Assembly (NCBI RefSeq): GCF_014269205.2
Contig: NZ_JABWRY020000001.1
Span: 4,154,001-4,218,000 of the forward strand
Direction of reading: 5' to 3'
DNA from: Pseudomonas kermanshahensis
GTDB lineage: Bacteria; Pseudomonadota; Gammaproteobacteria; Pseudomonadales; Pseudomonadaceae
Length of the DNA stretch: 64,000 bases
Part shown: piece by piece, positions 41,040-51,531 of the stretch
Layout of the letters: every line of letters starts with the position of its first letter
Position numbering within the stretch: the stretch's first letter is position 1
Translations under genes and position numbers: made by a program
Notes under the pieces: generated by a model
The model's database searches: none
Told to the model about the DNA's origin: nothing
Seen by the model: the letters and a program-made list of their open reading frames with translations, nothing else

Positions 41040-43226
41040 ATGCGCCGTTCGCTGTTCTGCTTTTTGCTGATGCTGGTTGCTGCCACGGTCAATGCCGCCG
41101 AGCAGGTACGGCCCAAGGTTGGCCTGGTGCTCTCTGGCGGCGCGGCACGCGGCCTGGCCCATATCGGCGTGCTCAAGGCCCTGGAGGAACAAGGCGTGCA
41201 CATCGACGCCATCGCGGGCACCAGCATGGGGGCGGTGATCGGCGGGCTGTACGCCTCGGGTTACAGCGTCGAAGAACTGGAAAAGCTAGCCACTACCCTG
41301 GACTGGCAACAGGCCTTGTCGGATGCGCCCCCGCGCAAGGATGTGCCGTTCCGGCGCAAGCAGGACGACCGTGATTTTCTGGTCAAGCAGAAGCTGAGCT
41401 TTCGCGACGACGGCAGCCTGGGCCTGCCGCTGGGCGTGATCCAGGGCCAGAACCTGGCGTTGCTGCTGGAAAGCAAGCTGGCTCATACCGCCGACACCCG
41501 CGACTTCGACAAACTGCCCATCCCCTTCCGTGCGGTGGCCACCGACATCGCCAGCGGCGAAAAGGTGGTGTTCCGCCGCGGCCACCTGCCCCAGGTGATC
41601 CGCGCCAGCATGTCGATCCCCGCGGTGTTCGCCCCGGTCGAGCTGGATGGCCGCTTGCTGGTGGATGGCGGCATGGTCGACAACATCCCGCTGGATGTGG
41701 CCCGCGACATGGGTGTGGACCTGGCTATCGTGGTCGACATCGGTACGCCGCTGCGTGACCGCAAGCAACTGGCCACGGTGGTTGATGTGCTGAACCAGTC
41801 GATCACCCTGATGACCCGGCGCAACTCTGAAGAACAACTGGCCAGCCTGCACCGCGACGACATCCTGATCCAGCCGACGCTGGCCGCATTTGGCGTGACC
41901 GACTTCGGCCGCGCCCGCGAGATGATCGAAGCCGGCTACCGCGCCACCCGCCTGCTCGACCCGCGCCTGGCCGCGTTGCGCCAGCCCGAGGGCGACAGCA
42001 GCCTGGCCGTTGCCCGCTCGCCGCGTCAACGCACGCCGGTGATCACTGCGATCCGGGTGGAAAACGACTCCAAGGTCAGCGATGACGTGATCCGCTCCTA
42101 TATCCGCCAGCCGATCGATGCGCCGCTGGAGCTCGACCGCCTGCAGACCGACATGGGCACGCTGTATGGCCTGGACTACTTCGACCGGGTGCAGTACCGC
42201 GTGGTGCACAAAGGCGCTGACAACACCTTGGTGATCAATGCCCGCGGCAGGCGCGGCGGCACCGACTACTTGCGCCTGGGCCTGAACCTGTCGGATGACC
42301 TGCGCGGCGACAGCGCCTTCAACCTCGGCGCCAGCTACCGGGTCAACGGCATCAACAGCCTGGGCGCCGAATGGCTGACCCGCGCCCAAATCGGCGACCA
42401 GCAAGAGCTTTACAGCGAGTTCTATCAGCCGCTGGATGTGGGCTCGCGCTACTTCGTCGCGCCCTACCTGGACATAGGCTCGCGCAACATCGAAGCGACC
42501 CTGGACAATGACCCGATCGCCGAGTACCGCCTGGAACGTTATGGTTTTGGCCTCAACCTCGGCCGGCAGATCGGCACCTATGGCGAAGTGCGCCTTGGCG
42601 CGGGCAAGGCCTGGGGGGAAGCCGAAGTGCGTATCGGTGACCAGGACCTGCCCAAGGTCAGCTTCAATGAAGGGTTCTACGAGCTCAAGTACTCGTTCGA
42701 TACCCTCGACAACGTGTACTTCCCGCACAGCGGCGAAGACATCGGCCTGACACTGCGCAAGTACGACAAATCGCTCGACTCCGACCAGGACTACCGCCAG
42801 TGGCTGTTCAACCTGGACAAGGCCATCAGCAGTGGCCCGAATACCTGGGTGCTGGGCGGGCGCTACGGGCGCACATTGGATGATGCCGAGGTGGTGACCT
42901 CAAGCTTCGTGATGGGCGGCGCGCGGGAGCTGTCAGGGTTCCGCCAAGACTCGGTGTCGGGGCAGAACATCAGCTTGCTGCGCATGGTCTATTACCGCCG
43001 CCTGACGCCACGGGCCTACGTGCCGCTGGACTTCCCGTTGTACATCGGCGGCTCGCTGGAACGTGGGCGGGCGTGGAACAACGACAATGAGTTCGACAGT
43101 GGCTACATCAATGCGGCGAGTATCTTCCTGGGGCTGGAGACACCGTTGGGGCCGTTGAACCTGAGCTATGGGGCCAACAGTGCGCATGAGCAGGCGGTTT
43201 ACCTGAACCTGGGGCATACCTTCTGA
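41040..43226 (+). CDS. plpD: patatin-like phospholipase with POTRA and outer-membrane barrel (PlpD type, type Vd secretion)
   Basis: A 728-residue precursor. It has a signal peptide 1-19 (MRRSLFCFLLMLVAATVNA), then a patatin domain with oxyanion loop SGGAARG, nucleophile Ser62 in GTSMG and catalytic Asp209 in DGGMVDNIP. A POTRA-like domain follows (about 340-410, VITAIRVENDSKVSDDVIRSYI), then a 16-strand-type barrel ending with phenylalanine (LNLGHTF). P. aeruginosa PlpD of this architecture is a type Vd autotransporter with phospholipase A1 activity. The ATG at 41040 starts the signal peptide. Confidence 0.93.
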   Translation: MRRSLFCFLLMLVAATVNAAEQVRPKVGLVLSGGAARGLAHIGVLKALEEQGVHIDAIAGTSMGAVIGGLYASGYSVEELEKLATTLDWQQALSDAPPRKDVPFRRKQDDRDFLVKQKLSFRDDGSLGLPLGVIQGQNLALLLESKLAHTADTRDFDKLPIPFRAVATDIASGEKVVFRRGHLPQVIRASMSIPAVFAPVELDGRLLVDGGMVDNIPLDVARDMGVDLAIVVDIGTPLRDRKQLATVVDVLNQSITLMTRRNSEEQLASLHRDDILIQPTLAAFGVTDFGRAREMIEAGYRATRLLDPRLAALRQPEGDSSLAVARSPRQRTPVITAIRVENDSKVSDDVIRSYIRQPIDAPLELDRLQTDMGTLYGLDYFDRVQYRVVHKGADNTLVINARGRRGGTDYLRLGLNLSDDLRGDSAFNLGASYRVNGINSLGAEWLTRAQIGDQQELYSEFYQPLDVGSRYFVAPYLDIGSRNIEATLDNDPIAEYRLERYGFGLNLGRQIGTYGEVRLGAGKAWGEAEVRIGDQDLPKVSFNEGFYELKYSFDTLDNVYFPHSGEDIGLTLRKYDKSLDSDQDYRQWLFNLDKAISSGPNTWVLGGRYGRTLDDAEVVTSSFVMGGARELSGFRQDSVSGQNISLLRMVYYRRLTPRAYVPLDFPLYIGGSLERGRAWNNDNEFDSGYINAASIFLGLETPLGPLNLSYGANSAHEQAVYLNLGHTF

Positions 43227-43246
43227 ATCGATGGGGCCGTATCCGG

Positions 43247-43369
43247 CCCATTCGCGGGACAAGTCGGATCGCCGCACCGCCGCTCCCACAGGTGCGGCGC
43301 TAGCCTTGGAGGCTACATAGTTCGGGTGGGAGCGGCGGTGCGGCGATCCGACTTGTCCCGCGAATGGGC
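43247..43369. repeat. inverted REP pair, long-arm variant
   Basis: Perfect 44-base inverted arms at 43247-43290 and 43326-43369. The core carries an extra segment relative to other REPs here: GTGGGAGCGGCGGTGCGGCG continuing to ATCCGACTTGTCCCGCGAA. It lies between the convergent plpD and marR-like genes. Confidence 0.9.
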
Positions 43370-43388
43370 TGCAAAGCAGCCCCCGAAA

Positions 43389-43826
43389 TCAGGACTTTTC
43401 GAGGTTACCCAGAATCTTCGCATGCACCCGCATGCACACTTCCAGGTCCGCCTCATCCACCCCGGTGAACAGCTCTACCCGCAGCGCGTTGGCAATGGTC
43501 TCGATCTGTTCGATCAGCGGCTTGGCCGGTGGGCACAGCAAAATCTTCTTCGCCCGCCGGTCTTCAAGCACTGCCTGCCTGCGCACCAAGCCCTGCGCCT
43601 CCAGGCTGTCGAGCAAGCGCGCCAGGGTCGGGCCTTCGACACCCACACTCTGGGCCAGCTCACGCTGGGTCGGTGCTTCTTCGAAACGGGCCAGGTGCAG
43701 CAACACCAGCCAGCGCGCCTGGGACAGGTTTAACCCGGCCAAGCGGCGGTCCAACTCGGCACGCCAGCCCCGGGACATCTGGGCCAGCTGCATGCCGAAG
43801 CGGTGTTGGTTGTCGGTCAGGGGCAT
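43389..43826 (-). CDS. MarR-family transcriptional regulator
   Basis: A 145-residue winged-helix regulator from the ATG at 43826. Conserved: LNLSQARWLVLLHLARFEEAPTQRELAQSVGVEGPTLARLLDSLEAQGLVRR (helix-turn-helix) and the wing VLEDRRAKKILLCP. It is of the SlyA/HosA type. Neither target nor ligand is evident; it lies downstream of recQ on the same strand with a 150-base gap. Confidence 0.9.
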   Translation of the reverse strand: MPLTDNQHRFGMQLAQMSRGWRAELDRRLAGLNLSQARWLVLLHLARFEEAPTQRELAQSVGVEGPTLARLLDSLEAQGLVRRQAVLEDRRAKKILLCPPAKPLIEQIETIANALRVELFTGVDEADLEVCMRVHAKILGNLEKS

Positions 43827-43976
43827 AAGCAACTCATTGAATAGATCTAATTATTAGGCAGCTAACCATGCCCCGGACCACGTGGCAAGGCTCGGGCGCT
43901 TGCCAGTGTTCGATAATCGTCAAAAAGCATGACAAAGGTCAGCAGTTGGCGGTTCTGGCCTCGAACCTGCCGGCTG

Positions 43977-46121
43977 TTAAACGTCGAACTCCGCGGCCAA
44001 TGCTGCGCGTATGCAATACAGCACCCCCTCCGGTACCCGTGGCCCAAACAAGGGCGCGATAGTCGACACCGGCGGCAGCTCGCCTTCGCCGTCGAGGAAG
44101 GCGTCCTGCACCTCCATCATCAGGTCTTCCGGCAGGTCGAGGGCCTGATCAAGGCTCAGTTCCTGGCGACCGATGGCCTCGGCCAGCAGGCTGTACACGT
44201 TCTTTTCGCTGCAATTGAGCTGGCCGGCGATCTGCGCGGGGGTCATGCCCGCGCGCGCCAGGCTGACCAGCTCGTGGCGCAGGTCGAGCACCACCTTGGG
44301 CGCCTCATCGGTGCCACCGCTGTTGTTGAGCACCTCCAGAAAGGCCTGACCGTAGCGCTCCAGCTTGCGCGCACCCACGCCGCTGACCTGGGCCATGTCG
44401 CTGAGGCTGGCGGGTTGGCTGCGCAGCATTTCGAGCAGCGTCGAATCGGGGAAGATGACGTAAGGCGGCACGCTGTGCTCCTCGGCCAGCTTGCGCCGCA
44501 GGGTACGCAGCGCCTCCCACAGCTCGCGTTCTTCGGCACGCACCAACTGGCTGGCCGGGCTGCCGCCGCTGCCAGCGCTCTTGGCCACCGTCTGCGGCTT
44601 GAGGTCGCGGCGCAGTTGCAAGGTCACCTCGCCGCGCAACAGCGGCCGGCAGCTGTCGGAAAGGCGCAGGCCCCCGTAGCCTTCAAGGTCGATATCTACC
44701 AGGCCGCGTGCGACCAACTGGCGGAACAACGAACGCCACTCGACCTCGGCCAGCGACTTGCCGACACCGAACACCGAAAGCTTCTCGTGGCCGAAATTGC
44801 GCACTTTCTCGGTGTCCTTGCCCAGCAGGACGTCCACCAGGTGCCCGACACCATAGCGCTGGCCGGTACGGAATACGGCCGACAGCGCCTGGCGAGCAGG
44901 TTCGGTGGCGTCCCAGGTCTGCACTTGGTCGATGCAGTTGTCGCAATGCCCGCAGGGCTGCTCAAGGGTTTCGTCGAAGTACGCCAGCAACGACTGGCGG
45001 CGGCAGCGGGTTTCTTCACACAGGGCCAGCATGGCGTCGAGCTTGTGCTGCTCGACGCGCTTGTGGCGCTCGTCGCCCTCGGAGTTCTGCAGCATCTGCT
45101 TGAGCATCACCATGTCCTGCAGGCCGTAGGCCATCCAGGCATCGGACGGCAAGCCATCACGGCCGGCACGGCCGGTCTCCTGGTAATAGGCCTCGAGCGA
45201 CTTGGGCAGGTCGAGGTGGGCGACAAAGCGCACGTTGGGCTTGTCGATGCCCATGCCGAAGGCAATGGTGGCGACCATGATCAAGCCTTCCTCGTTGAGG
45301 AAGCGGTGCTGGTTGGCGGATCGCGTTTCGGCAGCCAGGCCGGCGTGATACGGCAGTGCCGGGAAGCCCTGGTCGCAGAGGAAGGCAGCGGTCTCGTCGA
45401 CCTTCTTGCGCGACAGGCAGTAGACGATGCCTGCGTTGCCGCGACGCTCGCCGAGGAAGGCCATCAGCTGCTTGCGCGGCGCCTCCTTGGGCACGATGCG
45501 GTAGAAGATGTTGGGCCGGTCGAAACTGGAAAGAAAACGCTCGGCGCCCTGCAGGTGCAGGCGCTGGACGATCTCTTCGCGGGTGCGCATGTCGGCGGTG
45601 GCGGTCAGGGCGATGCGCGGCACATGCGGGAACAGCTCGGCCAGTTGGCCCAACTGCAGGTATTCCGGACGGAAATCGTGGCCCCATTGCGACACGCAGT
45701 GGGCCTCGTCGATGGCGAACAGCGAGATGTCCAGGTCGCGCAGGAAGTCGAGCATGCGCGGCTGAACCAGACGTTCAGGCGCCAGGTACAGCATCTTCAG
45801 CTCACCGCGGCGCATGCGCCCGGCCAGCTCACGTTGCTGCTCGGCGCTCAGCGTCGAGTTGAGTGCGGCCGCGGCCACGCCAAGCTCGTCGAGCGTAGCG
45901 ACCTGGTCGTCCATCAACGCAATCAGCGGCGAAACCACCACGGTCAGGCCTGGGCGCAGCAGCCCCGGCACCTGGAAGCACAGCGACTTGCCGCCGCCGG
46001 TGGGCATCAGTACCAGCGCATCGCCGCCGTTGGCCACGCATTCGATGATTGCTGCCTGGCGCCCACGGAAACTGTCGTAGCCGAAGATATCCTTGAGAAC
46101 GCGCTGAGCCTGTTCGAGCAT
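43977..46121 (-). CDS. recQ: ATP-dependent DNA helicase RecQ
   Basis: A 714-residue 3'-5' helicase acting in recombination and fork repair. Walker A MPTGGGKS is at 39-46, the DEAH box is [18 protein letters not shown], and motif VI contains [10 protein letters not shown]. Zinc cysteines lie in [19 protein letters not shown]...CGHCDNC; the RQC winged helix and an HRDC domain ([24 protein letters not shown]) follow. About 100 residues beyond HRDC are present, as in other pseudomonad RecQ proteins. The ATG at 46121 follows GGAGTTGCAC. Confidence 0.96.
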   Translation of the reverse strand: MLEQAQRVLKDIFGYDSFRGRQAAIIECVANGGDALVLMPTGGGKSLCFQVPGLLRPGLTVVVSPLIALMDDQVATLDELGVAAAALNSTLSAEQQRELAGRMRRGELKMLYLAPERLVQPRMLDFLRDLDISLFAIDEAHCVSQWGHDFRPEYLQLGQLAELFPHVPRIALTATADMRTREEIVQRLHLQGAERFLSSFDRPNIFYRIVPKEAPRKQLMAFLGERRGNAGIVYCLSRKKVDETAAFLCDQGFPALPYHAGLAAETRSANQHRFLNEEGLIMVATIAFGMGIDKPNVRFVAHLDLPKSLEAYYQETGRAGRDGLPSDAWMAYGLQDMVMLKQMLQNSEGDERHKRVEQHKLDAMLALCEETRCRRQSLLAYFDETLEQPCGHCDNCIDQVQTWDATEPARQALSAVFRTGQRYGVGHLVDVLLGKDTEKVRNFGHEKLSVFGVGKSLAEVEWRSLFRQLVARGLVDIDLEGYGGLRLSDSCRPLLRGEVTLQLRRDLKPQTVAKSAGSGGSPASQLVRAEERELWEALRTLRRKLAEEHSVPPYVIFPDSTLLEMLRSQPASLSDMAQVSGVGARKLERYGQAFLEVLNNSGGTDEAPKVVLDLRHELVSLARAGMTPAQIAGQLNCSEKNVYSLLAEAIGRQELSLDQALDLPEDLMMEVQDAFLDGEGELPPVSTIAPLFGPRVPEGVLYCIRAALAAEFDV

Positions 46122-46367
46122 GTGCAACTCCACAAATCGCCGTACCATCCTGGAGACAGGCTGGACGAAAAACCCGCCCCGCACACGCCGAATGCGTAAG
46201 CGGTTTTTACCAGACGGCCGACAAAGACCGCCCCTGGATGAAAAATCGCGGATTATACCCCAGTGCTAACCCACGCAGGGTGCCGCTGTGACAGACGTTC
46301 CCTTTGCCCCGCCAACGCTGCAAGGTGCTAGAATTCGGTATCGTTTATTCCCCAAGGTAGCCCTGTA

Positions 46368-46955
46368 ATGTCCTTCGCCGAGCAACTCACCCGCCTGCAA
46401 GCCTTCCTCGACGCCGACGAGCTGCACGAAGAAGCGCTGGACTACGTCGCCGCTCACGGCTACCTCACGGCCCTGTCGATCAATGCCGAGGACGTACCGG
46501 AGCGCGAGTGGATCGACGCCCTGTTCGCCGAAGAACCCCACTACGCCAGCGAGGCCCAGCGCACCGAGATCGAAGCGACCCTGGTGGCACTGAAGGCGCA
46601 TATCGCGCGTCAACTGGCCAGCGACGAAGAATTCGACCTGCCGTGCGACCTGGACCTGACCGACGAGCCGGACGATTCCGATCTGCGCGGCTGGTGCATC
46701 GGCTTCATGGAGGGCGTGTTCCTGCGTGAAGAGGCCTGGTTCGAGAACGCTGAAGAAGAAGTCAGCGAGATGCTGCTGCCGATCATGGTCGGTTCGGGCC
46801 TGTTCGACGAGCAACCAGAGTTCGCCGACATCGCCAGCAATGCCAACCTGCAGGACGACATGATCGTGCAAATCCCGGAAGCACTCAGCGCGCTGTTCCT
46901 GCTGCTGCACGCCCCTGACGAGAAGCCGGCGCTGCTCAAGCCTCGCCACCACTGA
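46368..46955 (+). CDS. YecA/UPF0149-family protein
   Basis: A 195-residue acidic protein of the YgfB/YecA family (LQAFLDADELHEEALDYVAAHGYLTAL; GWCIGFMEGVF). Relatives either carry a C-terminal SEC-C zinc motif or, as here, lack it. Function is uncertain; YgfB of P. aeruginosa modulates gene expression by protein contact. It is followed seven bases later by ybaN, probably co-transcribed. Confidence 0.9.
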   Translation: MSFAEQLTRLQAFLDADELHEEALDYVAAHGYLTALSINAEDVPEREWIDALFAEEPHYASEAQRTEIEATLVALKAHIARQLASDEEFDLPCDLDLTDEPDDSDLRGWCIGFMEGVFLREEAWFENAEEEVSEMLLPIMVGSGLFDEQPEFADIASNANLQDDMIVQIPEALSALFLLLHAPDEKPALLKPRHH

Positions 46956-46962
46956 GTCGGCT

Positions 46963-47325
46963 GTGCGCTACCTGCTGCTGGCCGTCGGCTGGCTCAGCGT
47001 TGCGCTGGGGGTGCTGGGGATATTCCTGCCGGTGTTGCCCACCACCCCTTTTCTGCTATTGGCGGCGGCGTGTTTCGCGCGCAGCTCGCCTCGCTTTCAC
47101 TACTGGCTGGTCCATCACCCGAAGCTCGGGCCGTGGATCCGTGATTACCTCAGTGGCGAAGGCATACCACTAAAAGGCAAGGTTTACGCCATCGGCCTGA
47201 TGTGGGCCAGCATTGGCCTGTCGTGCTACTTGGTACCGCTGTTCTGGGCTAGAGCGTTCATGCTCACCAGCGCGGTGCTGGTCAGTCTCTATATCCTCAA
47301 GCAAAAGACCCTGCGCAAGCAGTGA
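46963..47325 (+). CDS. YbaN/DUF454 inner-membrane protein
   Basis: A 120-residue protein with three hydrophobic segments and the DUF454 pattern GVLGIFLPVLPTTPFLLLAAACFARSSPRFHYWLVHHPKLGPWI. The start is GTG at 46963, seven bases after the yecA-like stop. Function is unknown. Confidence 0.88.
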   Translation: MRYLLLAVGWLSVALGVLGIFLPVLPTTPFLLLAAACFARSSPRFHYWLVHHPKLGPWIRDYLSGEGIPLKGKVYAIGLMWASIGLSCYLVPLFWARAFMLTSAVLVSLYILKQKTLRKQ

Positions 47326-47705
47326 TCAATGCTGCGTGCGCCAGTAATAGCACCCTCTTGGTGAACACATAGCGGGCTTAAATCCTCGATCGTCATTTTT
47401 TTGTCGCCAAATATCTATTTCGCCTATCCAACCTTTTTTTTAGCTACAAAAGTTCTGGAACTCGCTGTAAACCTTGTATAACGAGACTTTCAGCCGCTTT
47501 GATTTCGGTGGCCCTTCAGCGTCGCCCACGCCCTCTTAGACCTGATAAGTCAAATATCAATATCTGTTATGAGAAAATCTTCTTATCACTTTGATTGAAT
47601 GTTCTTAGCTCTGTTGTTAAAAACCTGAAACGATTTGCATGATAACTATATCGTCATTTTTTTGGCGACCAGCAGGACTTATTTTAGGATCAGGGAGAGG
47701 TACCC
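47326..47705 (+). promoter_or_regulatory. AT-rich upstream region of lapE with a direct repeat
   Basis: This 380-base stretch is clearly richer in A/T than the rest of the window. Two copies of ATCGTCATTTTTTTG[T/G]CG occur at 47389-47409 and 47650-47671, identical over 14 bases and 18 of 21 overall. The second lies about 35 bases before the lapE ATG; GGGAGAGG precedes the ATG. No coding frame with a ribosome site is seen. The repeat could be a protein-binding site or part of an RNA structure. Confidence 0.45.
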
Positions 47706-49079
47706 ATGCGCGTTTTGACCCCCATCACCAGTGCATTACTGTTGGCAATGGCGTGTGCCAACGTACAGGCGATGTCGATTACCGAGGCTGTTCAGAGCGC
47801 CGTGGACTACCATCCGCAGATCAGCTCCAACCGCAACAGCAAGCTGTCTGCCGATGAAGACGTGAAATTCGCGCGTGGCGGCTACTATCCTTCCGTTGAC
47901 CTGGTCGCAGGCTATGGCCGCCAGCGTTCGGACAACCTCAATACCCGCGGCACCAACCCAGACGGTACGCGCAACCATGACAAGGCCACCCTCAGCTACA
48001 CCCAGTCTGAGCTGCGCCTGCGGCAGATGCTGTTCGATGGCTTCAACACCTCGAACGAAGTAGGCCGCACCGAAGCGGTCGCCACCTCCCGCGCCTACTA
48101 CACCCAGGCGGTCGCCCAGGATGTTGCCCTGCGCGCAGTGGAGGTTTACCTCGAAGTGCTCAAGCGCCGTGAGCTGGTGACGCTGGCCAAGAACAACCTG
48201 CAAGCCCACCTGCGGGTGAACGACCAGATCGGCCTGCGCACCGAGCGCGGTGTCGGCAGCACCGCCGACCTCGATCAGTCCCGCGCCCGCCGTGCCTTGG
48301 CGGAGAACAACCTGGACACCGCCGAAGTCGACCTGGCCGATGCCGAGGCCAACTTCTTCAGCGTCATCGGCAAACACCCCGATGAACTGGAAGGGCCGCA
48401 ATCGATCAAGGTTGAAATTCCTGGCACCCTCGACGATGCCCGGGAAGCCATGCGCCAGAACAACCCTTACATCAAGTCCGCCCAGGCCGACGTCAATGCG
48501 GCCGAGCGGCAGTACGAAGTGGCCAAGTCGACCTTCTACCCACGCCTGGACGCTGTGCTGGCCACGGGTGCCAACAACAACCTTGGCGGTGAGAAGGGCC
48601 ACAGCAACAACGATTGGCAGGCCGGTGTCGAGCTGAACTACAACGTGTTCCGCGGCGGCAGCGACAAGGCCCGCCTGCAGTCCGATGCCCACAAGATCAA
48701 CCAGGCCCTGGACATCCGCAACAACGCGCTGCGCGAACTGACCGAGAACCTGAGCCTGGCCTGGAACGCCATGAACAACGCACGCAAGCAGACCCCGACT
48801 GCGCGTGAATACGCCGAAACCACCAAGCGCGTGCGCGCGGCTTACCAGGATCAGTTCGGCCTTGGCCAACGCACCCTGCTCGACGTGCTCGACAGTGAGA
48901 ACGAGCTGTACAACGCCGACCGTCGTTACACCGAAGTACGTTACACCGAGGAATTCTCGATGTACCGCGTGTTGGCAACCATGGGTGAGCTGTTGAGCAA
49001 GCAGCGTATTTCGCTGCCGCCAGAAGCCATCGCCAGCAATGAGGTGAAGACCGACGCACAGCTGCCTGAGATGCGTTGA
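47706..49079 (+). CDS. lapE: TolC-family outer-membrane channel, LapE type
   Basis: A 457-residue outer-membrane efflux/secretion protein with signal peptide 1-22 (MRVLTPITSALLLAMACANVQA). Two repeats are visible, each with long helical segments (DVALRAVEVYLEVLKRRELVTLAKNNL; NNALRELTENLSLAWNAM) and the end FGLGQRTLLDVLDSENELYNADRRY. By family and location (recQ-yecA-ybaN-lapE) this matches P. putida LapE, the outer-membrane part of the type I system that exports the adhesin LapA. The LapA/LapB/LapC genes are not in this window. Other TolC roles are possible. Confidence 0.88.
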   Translation: MRVLTPITSALLLAMACANVQAMSITEAVQSAVDYHPQISSNRNSKLSADEDVKFARGGYYPSVDLVAGYGRQRSDNLNTRGTNPDGTRNHDKATLSYTQSELRLRQMLFDGFNTSNEVGRTEAVATSRAYYTQAVAQDVALRAVEVYLEVLKRRELVTLAKNNLQAHLRVNDQIGLRTERGVGSTADLDQSRARRALAENNLDTAEVDLADAEANFFSVIGKHPDELEGPQSIKVEIPGTLDDAREAMRQNNPYIKSAQADVNAAERQYEVAKSTFYPRLDAVLATGANNNLGGEKGHSNNDWQAGVELNYNVFRGGSDKARLQSDAHKINQALDIRNNALRELTENLSLAWNAMNNARKQTPTAREYAETTKRVRAAYQDQFGLGQRTLLDVLDSENELYNADRRYTEVRYTEEFSMYRVLATMGELLSKQRISLPPEAIASNEVKTDAQLPEMR

Positions 49080-49120
49080 TCAACAGTCGGGGCAACCTGA
49101 CTGTTGGCTGATACGCCTTA

Positions 49121-49153
49121 CGTGTAGGAGCAGCCTTGCGCTGCTCCTACACG
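49121..49153. repeat. REP-derived hairpin after lapE
   Basis: A 14-bp perfect stem (CGTGTAGGAGCAGC / GCTGCTCCTACACG) with a 5-base loop. The arms are the GTAGGAGCAGC end of the local REP type, so a collapsed REP pair may now serve as terminator for lapE and the convergent DTW gene. Confidence 0.65.
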
Positions 49154-49154
49154 T

Positions 49155-49754
49155 TTATGGGGTGCCGTGATTGCGCTGGAACGTCTCGGCGCCCATGGCT
49201 TTGATCTGCCCCTCGATCAGGGCTTCGAACGGTTTGAGCAATGCATCGAAGCTGACAGGTTGCTCCAGCACGTTCAGCGCCTCCACCACCGCCTCAAGGG
49301 TCGACAATGCCCCCGGCTCCGGCGCCTTGCGCAACCGGTAGCGCGAAGGCGCGACCGCCCCCAGCGTCACACGCGGCAGGGCCTCCAGCAAAGGATTCAG
49401 GTACAGCAGCTTGCGTGCCTTGCGCCAGGTACCGTCGGGCACGATCAACAGCAAGGGCCTGTCATCCACCTCACCATAAGCCGTCAGCACCTGGGCATGC
49501 TCACCCGGGAACAGCAGCGCCGGCCGGTAGCCTGGCGTCTGCAGCAATTCAACGAGGTCGTCGAACACCTCGCCAACGCGCAATTGGGCATTGACCAGGC
49601 CAAGGGCGGCCAGGCGGGCGGTATTCAGGGCGTGCGAGCTTTCACTGGGGTGCTGCAGCAGAACCACGCGGGTGCGGCTGTCGAGCGAGGGTATCAGTGG
49701 GCAAAGGCAGTGGTCGAGCGGGCGCTGGCAGCGCTCGCAGCGGGGTCTGGGCAT
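49155..49754 (-). CDS. DTW-domain tRNA-uridine aminocarboxypropyltransferase
   Basis: A 199-residue protein of the TapT/TuaA family, which transfers the aminocarboxypropyl group of S-adenosylmethionine to tRNA uridine (acp3U). An N-terminal zinc knuckle has Cys6, Cys9, Cys16, Cys18 (CERCQRPLDHCLC). HPSES follows, and the DTW motif appears as PDGTW (107-110), with APSRYRLRKAPEPGALST after it. All key motifs are intact. Confidence 0.9.
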   Translation of the reverse strand: MPRPRCERCQRPLDHCLCPLIPSLDSRTRVVLLQHPSESSHALNTARLAALGLVNAQLRVGEVFDDLVELLQTPGYRPALLFPGEHAQVLTAYGEVDDRPLLLIVPDGTWRKARKLLYLNPLLEALPRVTLGAVAPSRYRLRKAPEPGALSTLEAVVEALNVLEQPVSFDALLKPFEALIEGQIKAMGAETFQRNHGTP

Positions 49755-49829
49755 CGGCTTCTCCTTACCGGGCGCAGTGTGCCATAGCCCTGCAGAAAAG
49801 CCCCACTTCCTTGTGGGATACGCCGAACA

Positions 49830-51395
49830 TCAGCGGTTGAAACGCTCCGCCAAGCTATGCAGATACTCCGCCATACGCTCCAGGTCCTGGCTGATTTCCG
49901 CCCCTTGCCTGGCCTGCCCGGCGCTCTGATCACACAGCTGTGCAATCCTCACGATCTGCTGATTGATATCCTCGGCAACATGGCTTTGCTGCTCAGAGGC
50001 GGTCGCCATCTGCTGGCTCATACCGGTAATCCGGCTGACCGCCTGGGCGATACCGGTCAACGCCGCTTGCACCGCTTCGACACTGTGTACGCTGTCGCGC
50101 GAAATCTGCTCGCCGCGGCTGGCCGTGCTCACCGCCCGCTCTGCCCCTGCCCGCAACGAGGCGATGATCTGGTGGATCTCCTCGGTCGAGGCACGGGTGC
50201 GCTGGGCCAAAGAGCGGACCTCATCGGCCACCACGGCAAAGCCGCGCCCCTGCTCCCCGGCGCGCGCTGCTTCGATCGCGGCATTGAGCGCAAGCAGGTT
50301 GGTTTGCTCGGCAATCGAGGTGATCGTATCGACCACGCTACCGATCGACTGGGTCTGCTCAGCCAACGCGTTGACCGCCTGCCCGATGTCGTTGACCGCA
50401 TCGCTCATGCTGCCCATGGCCTTGAGACTCTGCTGGGCCAACTCACTGCCTTGCTGCGCCAACTGGTCGGCATCGCCTGCCGCATGGGCAGTGCTTTGCA
50501 CGTTGTGGGTAACCTCCTGGATAGTCGCCGCCATCTGCGCGATGGCCGTGGCGGACTGGTCGGTTTCGTTGCGCTGGCGGTCAAGCATCTGCGCCTGGGC
50601 GTCGGACAGGTCAGCCGACTGCGCCGCCCGCGACTTCACCCCAACGCCGGCATCCACCAGGCGGGTCAAGGCGGTTTGCAAACGGGCCTCTTCGCTGATG
50701 ATGGCCATGTCCAATTGGCCCTGTAGGCCCAGGTTGTCGCTGTAGGTCAATGCCACCAACGGGCTGGTGAAGGCTTTCGGGTGCTCGCCAAGTGTGCGCC
50801 GAATGGCCTGGCTGTGGTGATGCTCGACCAGGTACCAGGTCAGCAACAGGCTGGTCATCAGCACCCCCAGGGCCGCGTAGGGCGGCAGCCACAGGTAGCT
50901 TGCCGCCGACAGCAGGCCCGCGCCGATCAGTGGCCAGCCGTGCCCCAATGCATGCCCTAGCCGCGCCGCCCACGACACCGGCGAACGGCCGGCACGCAAG
51001 CGCGAGTAAAGCGCTTCGGCACGGCGAATCTGCTCACGCGTCGGCACTGAACGCACCGACTCATAGCCACTGACCCTGCCCTGCTCATACACCGGGGTGA
51101 CGTAAGCGCTGACCCAATAGTAATCACCGTTTTTGGCGCGGTTCTTGACCACGCCCATCCAGGGTTTGCCTTGCTTGATGGTGTCCCACATGTGCCCGAA
51201 CACCGCCGGGGGCATGTCGGGGTGACGCACCAGGTTGTGGGTCTGGCCGACCAGTTCGTCGTAGGTAAAACCGCTGATCGCCACGAAGGCGTCATTGCAG
51301 TAGGTGATGCGGCTGTTGAGGTCCGTCGTGGAGATCAGGCGTTGATCGCTGGAGAAGGTTCTTTCGTGCTCAGTGACGGGCAAATTCATGCGCAT
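49830..51395 (-). CDS. aer: PAS-containing methyl-accepting chemoreceptor, Aer type
   Basis: A 521-residue energy-taxis receptor. The N-terminal PAS domain is about 20-115 ([45 protein letters not shown]). Two adjacent membrane segments lie at about 155-205, then a HAMP-like stretch and the signalling hairpin ([40 protein letters not shown]). There is no periplasmic domain, the Aer layout with FAD-binding PAS. Start 51395 follows AAGGATCGCCCAAG. P. putida has several Aer paralogues; this one neighbours the gbu genes, but a link to guanidinobutyrate is only suggestive. Confidence 0.9.
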   Translation of the reverse strand: MRMNLPVTEHERTFSSDQRLISTTDLNSRITYCNDAFVAISGFTYDELVGQTHNLVRHPDMPPAVFGHMWDTIKQGKPWMGVVKNRAKNGDYYWVSAYVTPVYEQGRVSGYESVRSVPTREQIRRAEALYSRLRAGRSPVSWAARLGHALGHGWPLIGAGLLSAASYLWLPPYAALGVLMTSLLLTWYLVEHHHSQAIRRTLGEHPKAFTSPLVALTYSDNLGLQGQLDMAIISEEARLQTALTRLVDAGVGVKSRAAQSADLSDAQAQMLDRQRNETDQSATAIAQMAATIQEVTHNVQSTAHAAGDADQLAQQGSELAQQSLKAMGSMSDAVNDIGQAVNALAEQTQSIGSVVDTITSIAEQTNLLALNAAIEAARAGEQGRGFAVVADEVRSLAQRTRASTEEIHQIIASLRAGAERAVSTASRGEQISRDSVHSVEAVQAALTGIAQAVSRITGMSQQMATASEQQSHVAEDINQQIVRIAQLCDQSAGQARQGAEISQDLERMAEYLHSLAERFNR

Positions 51396-51531
51396 CTTGG
51401 GCGATCCTTGCAGGATGAAATAGGGAGGAATCATCAGCGCAAGTTGATGTTTAGCAGAGCGCTATCAGGTTAGCGGTCAAGTTCTGTAGGAATTGAGCCC
51501 GTCCCGACGGAATGCATGAACAGGCTGTGTA

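Noticed and set aside
41286..42728. A 480-codon open frame opposite the plpD gene
   Set aside because: Antisense shadow; the sense strand encodes a complete type Vd autotransporter.
43929..46199. A 756-codon open frame opposite recQ
   Set aside because: Antisense shadow of recQ with Gly/Ala/His/Gln-rich nonsense composition.
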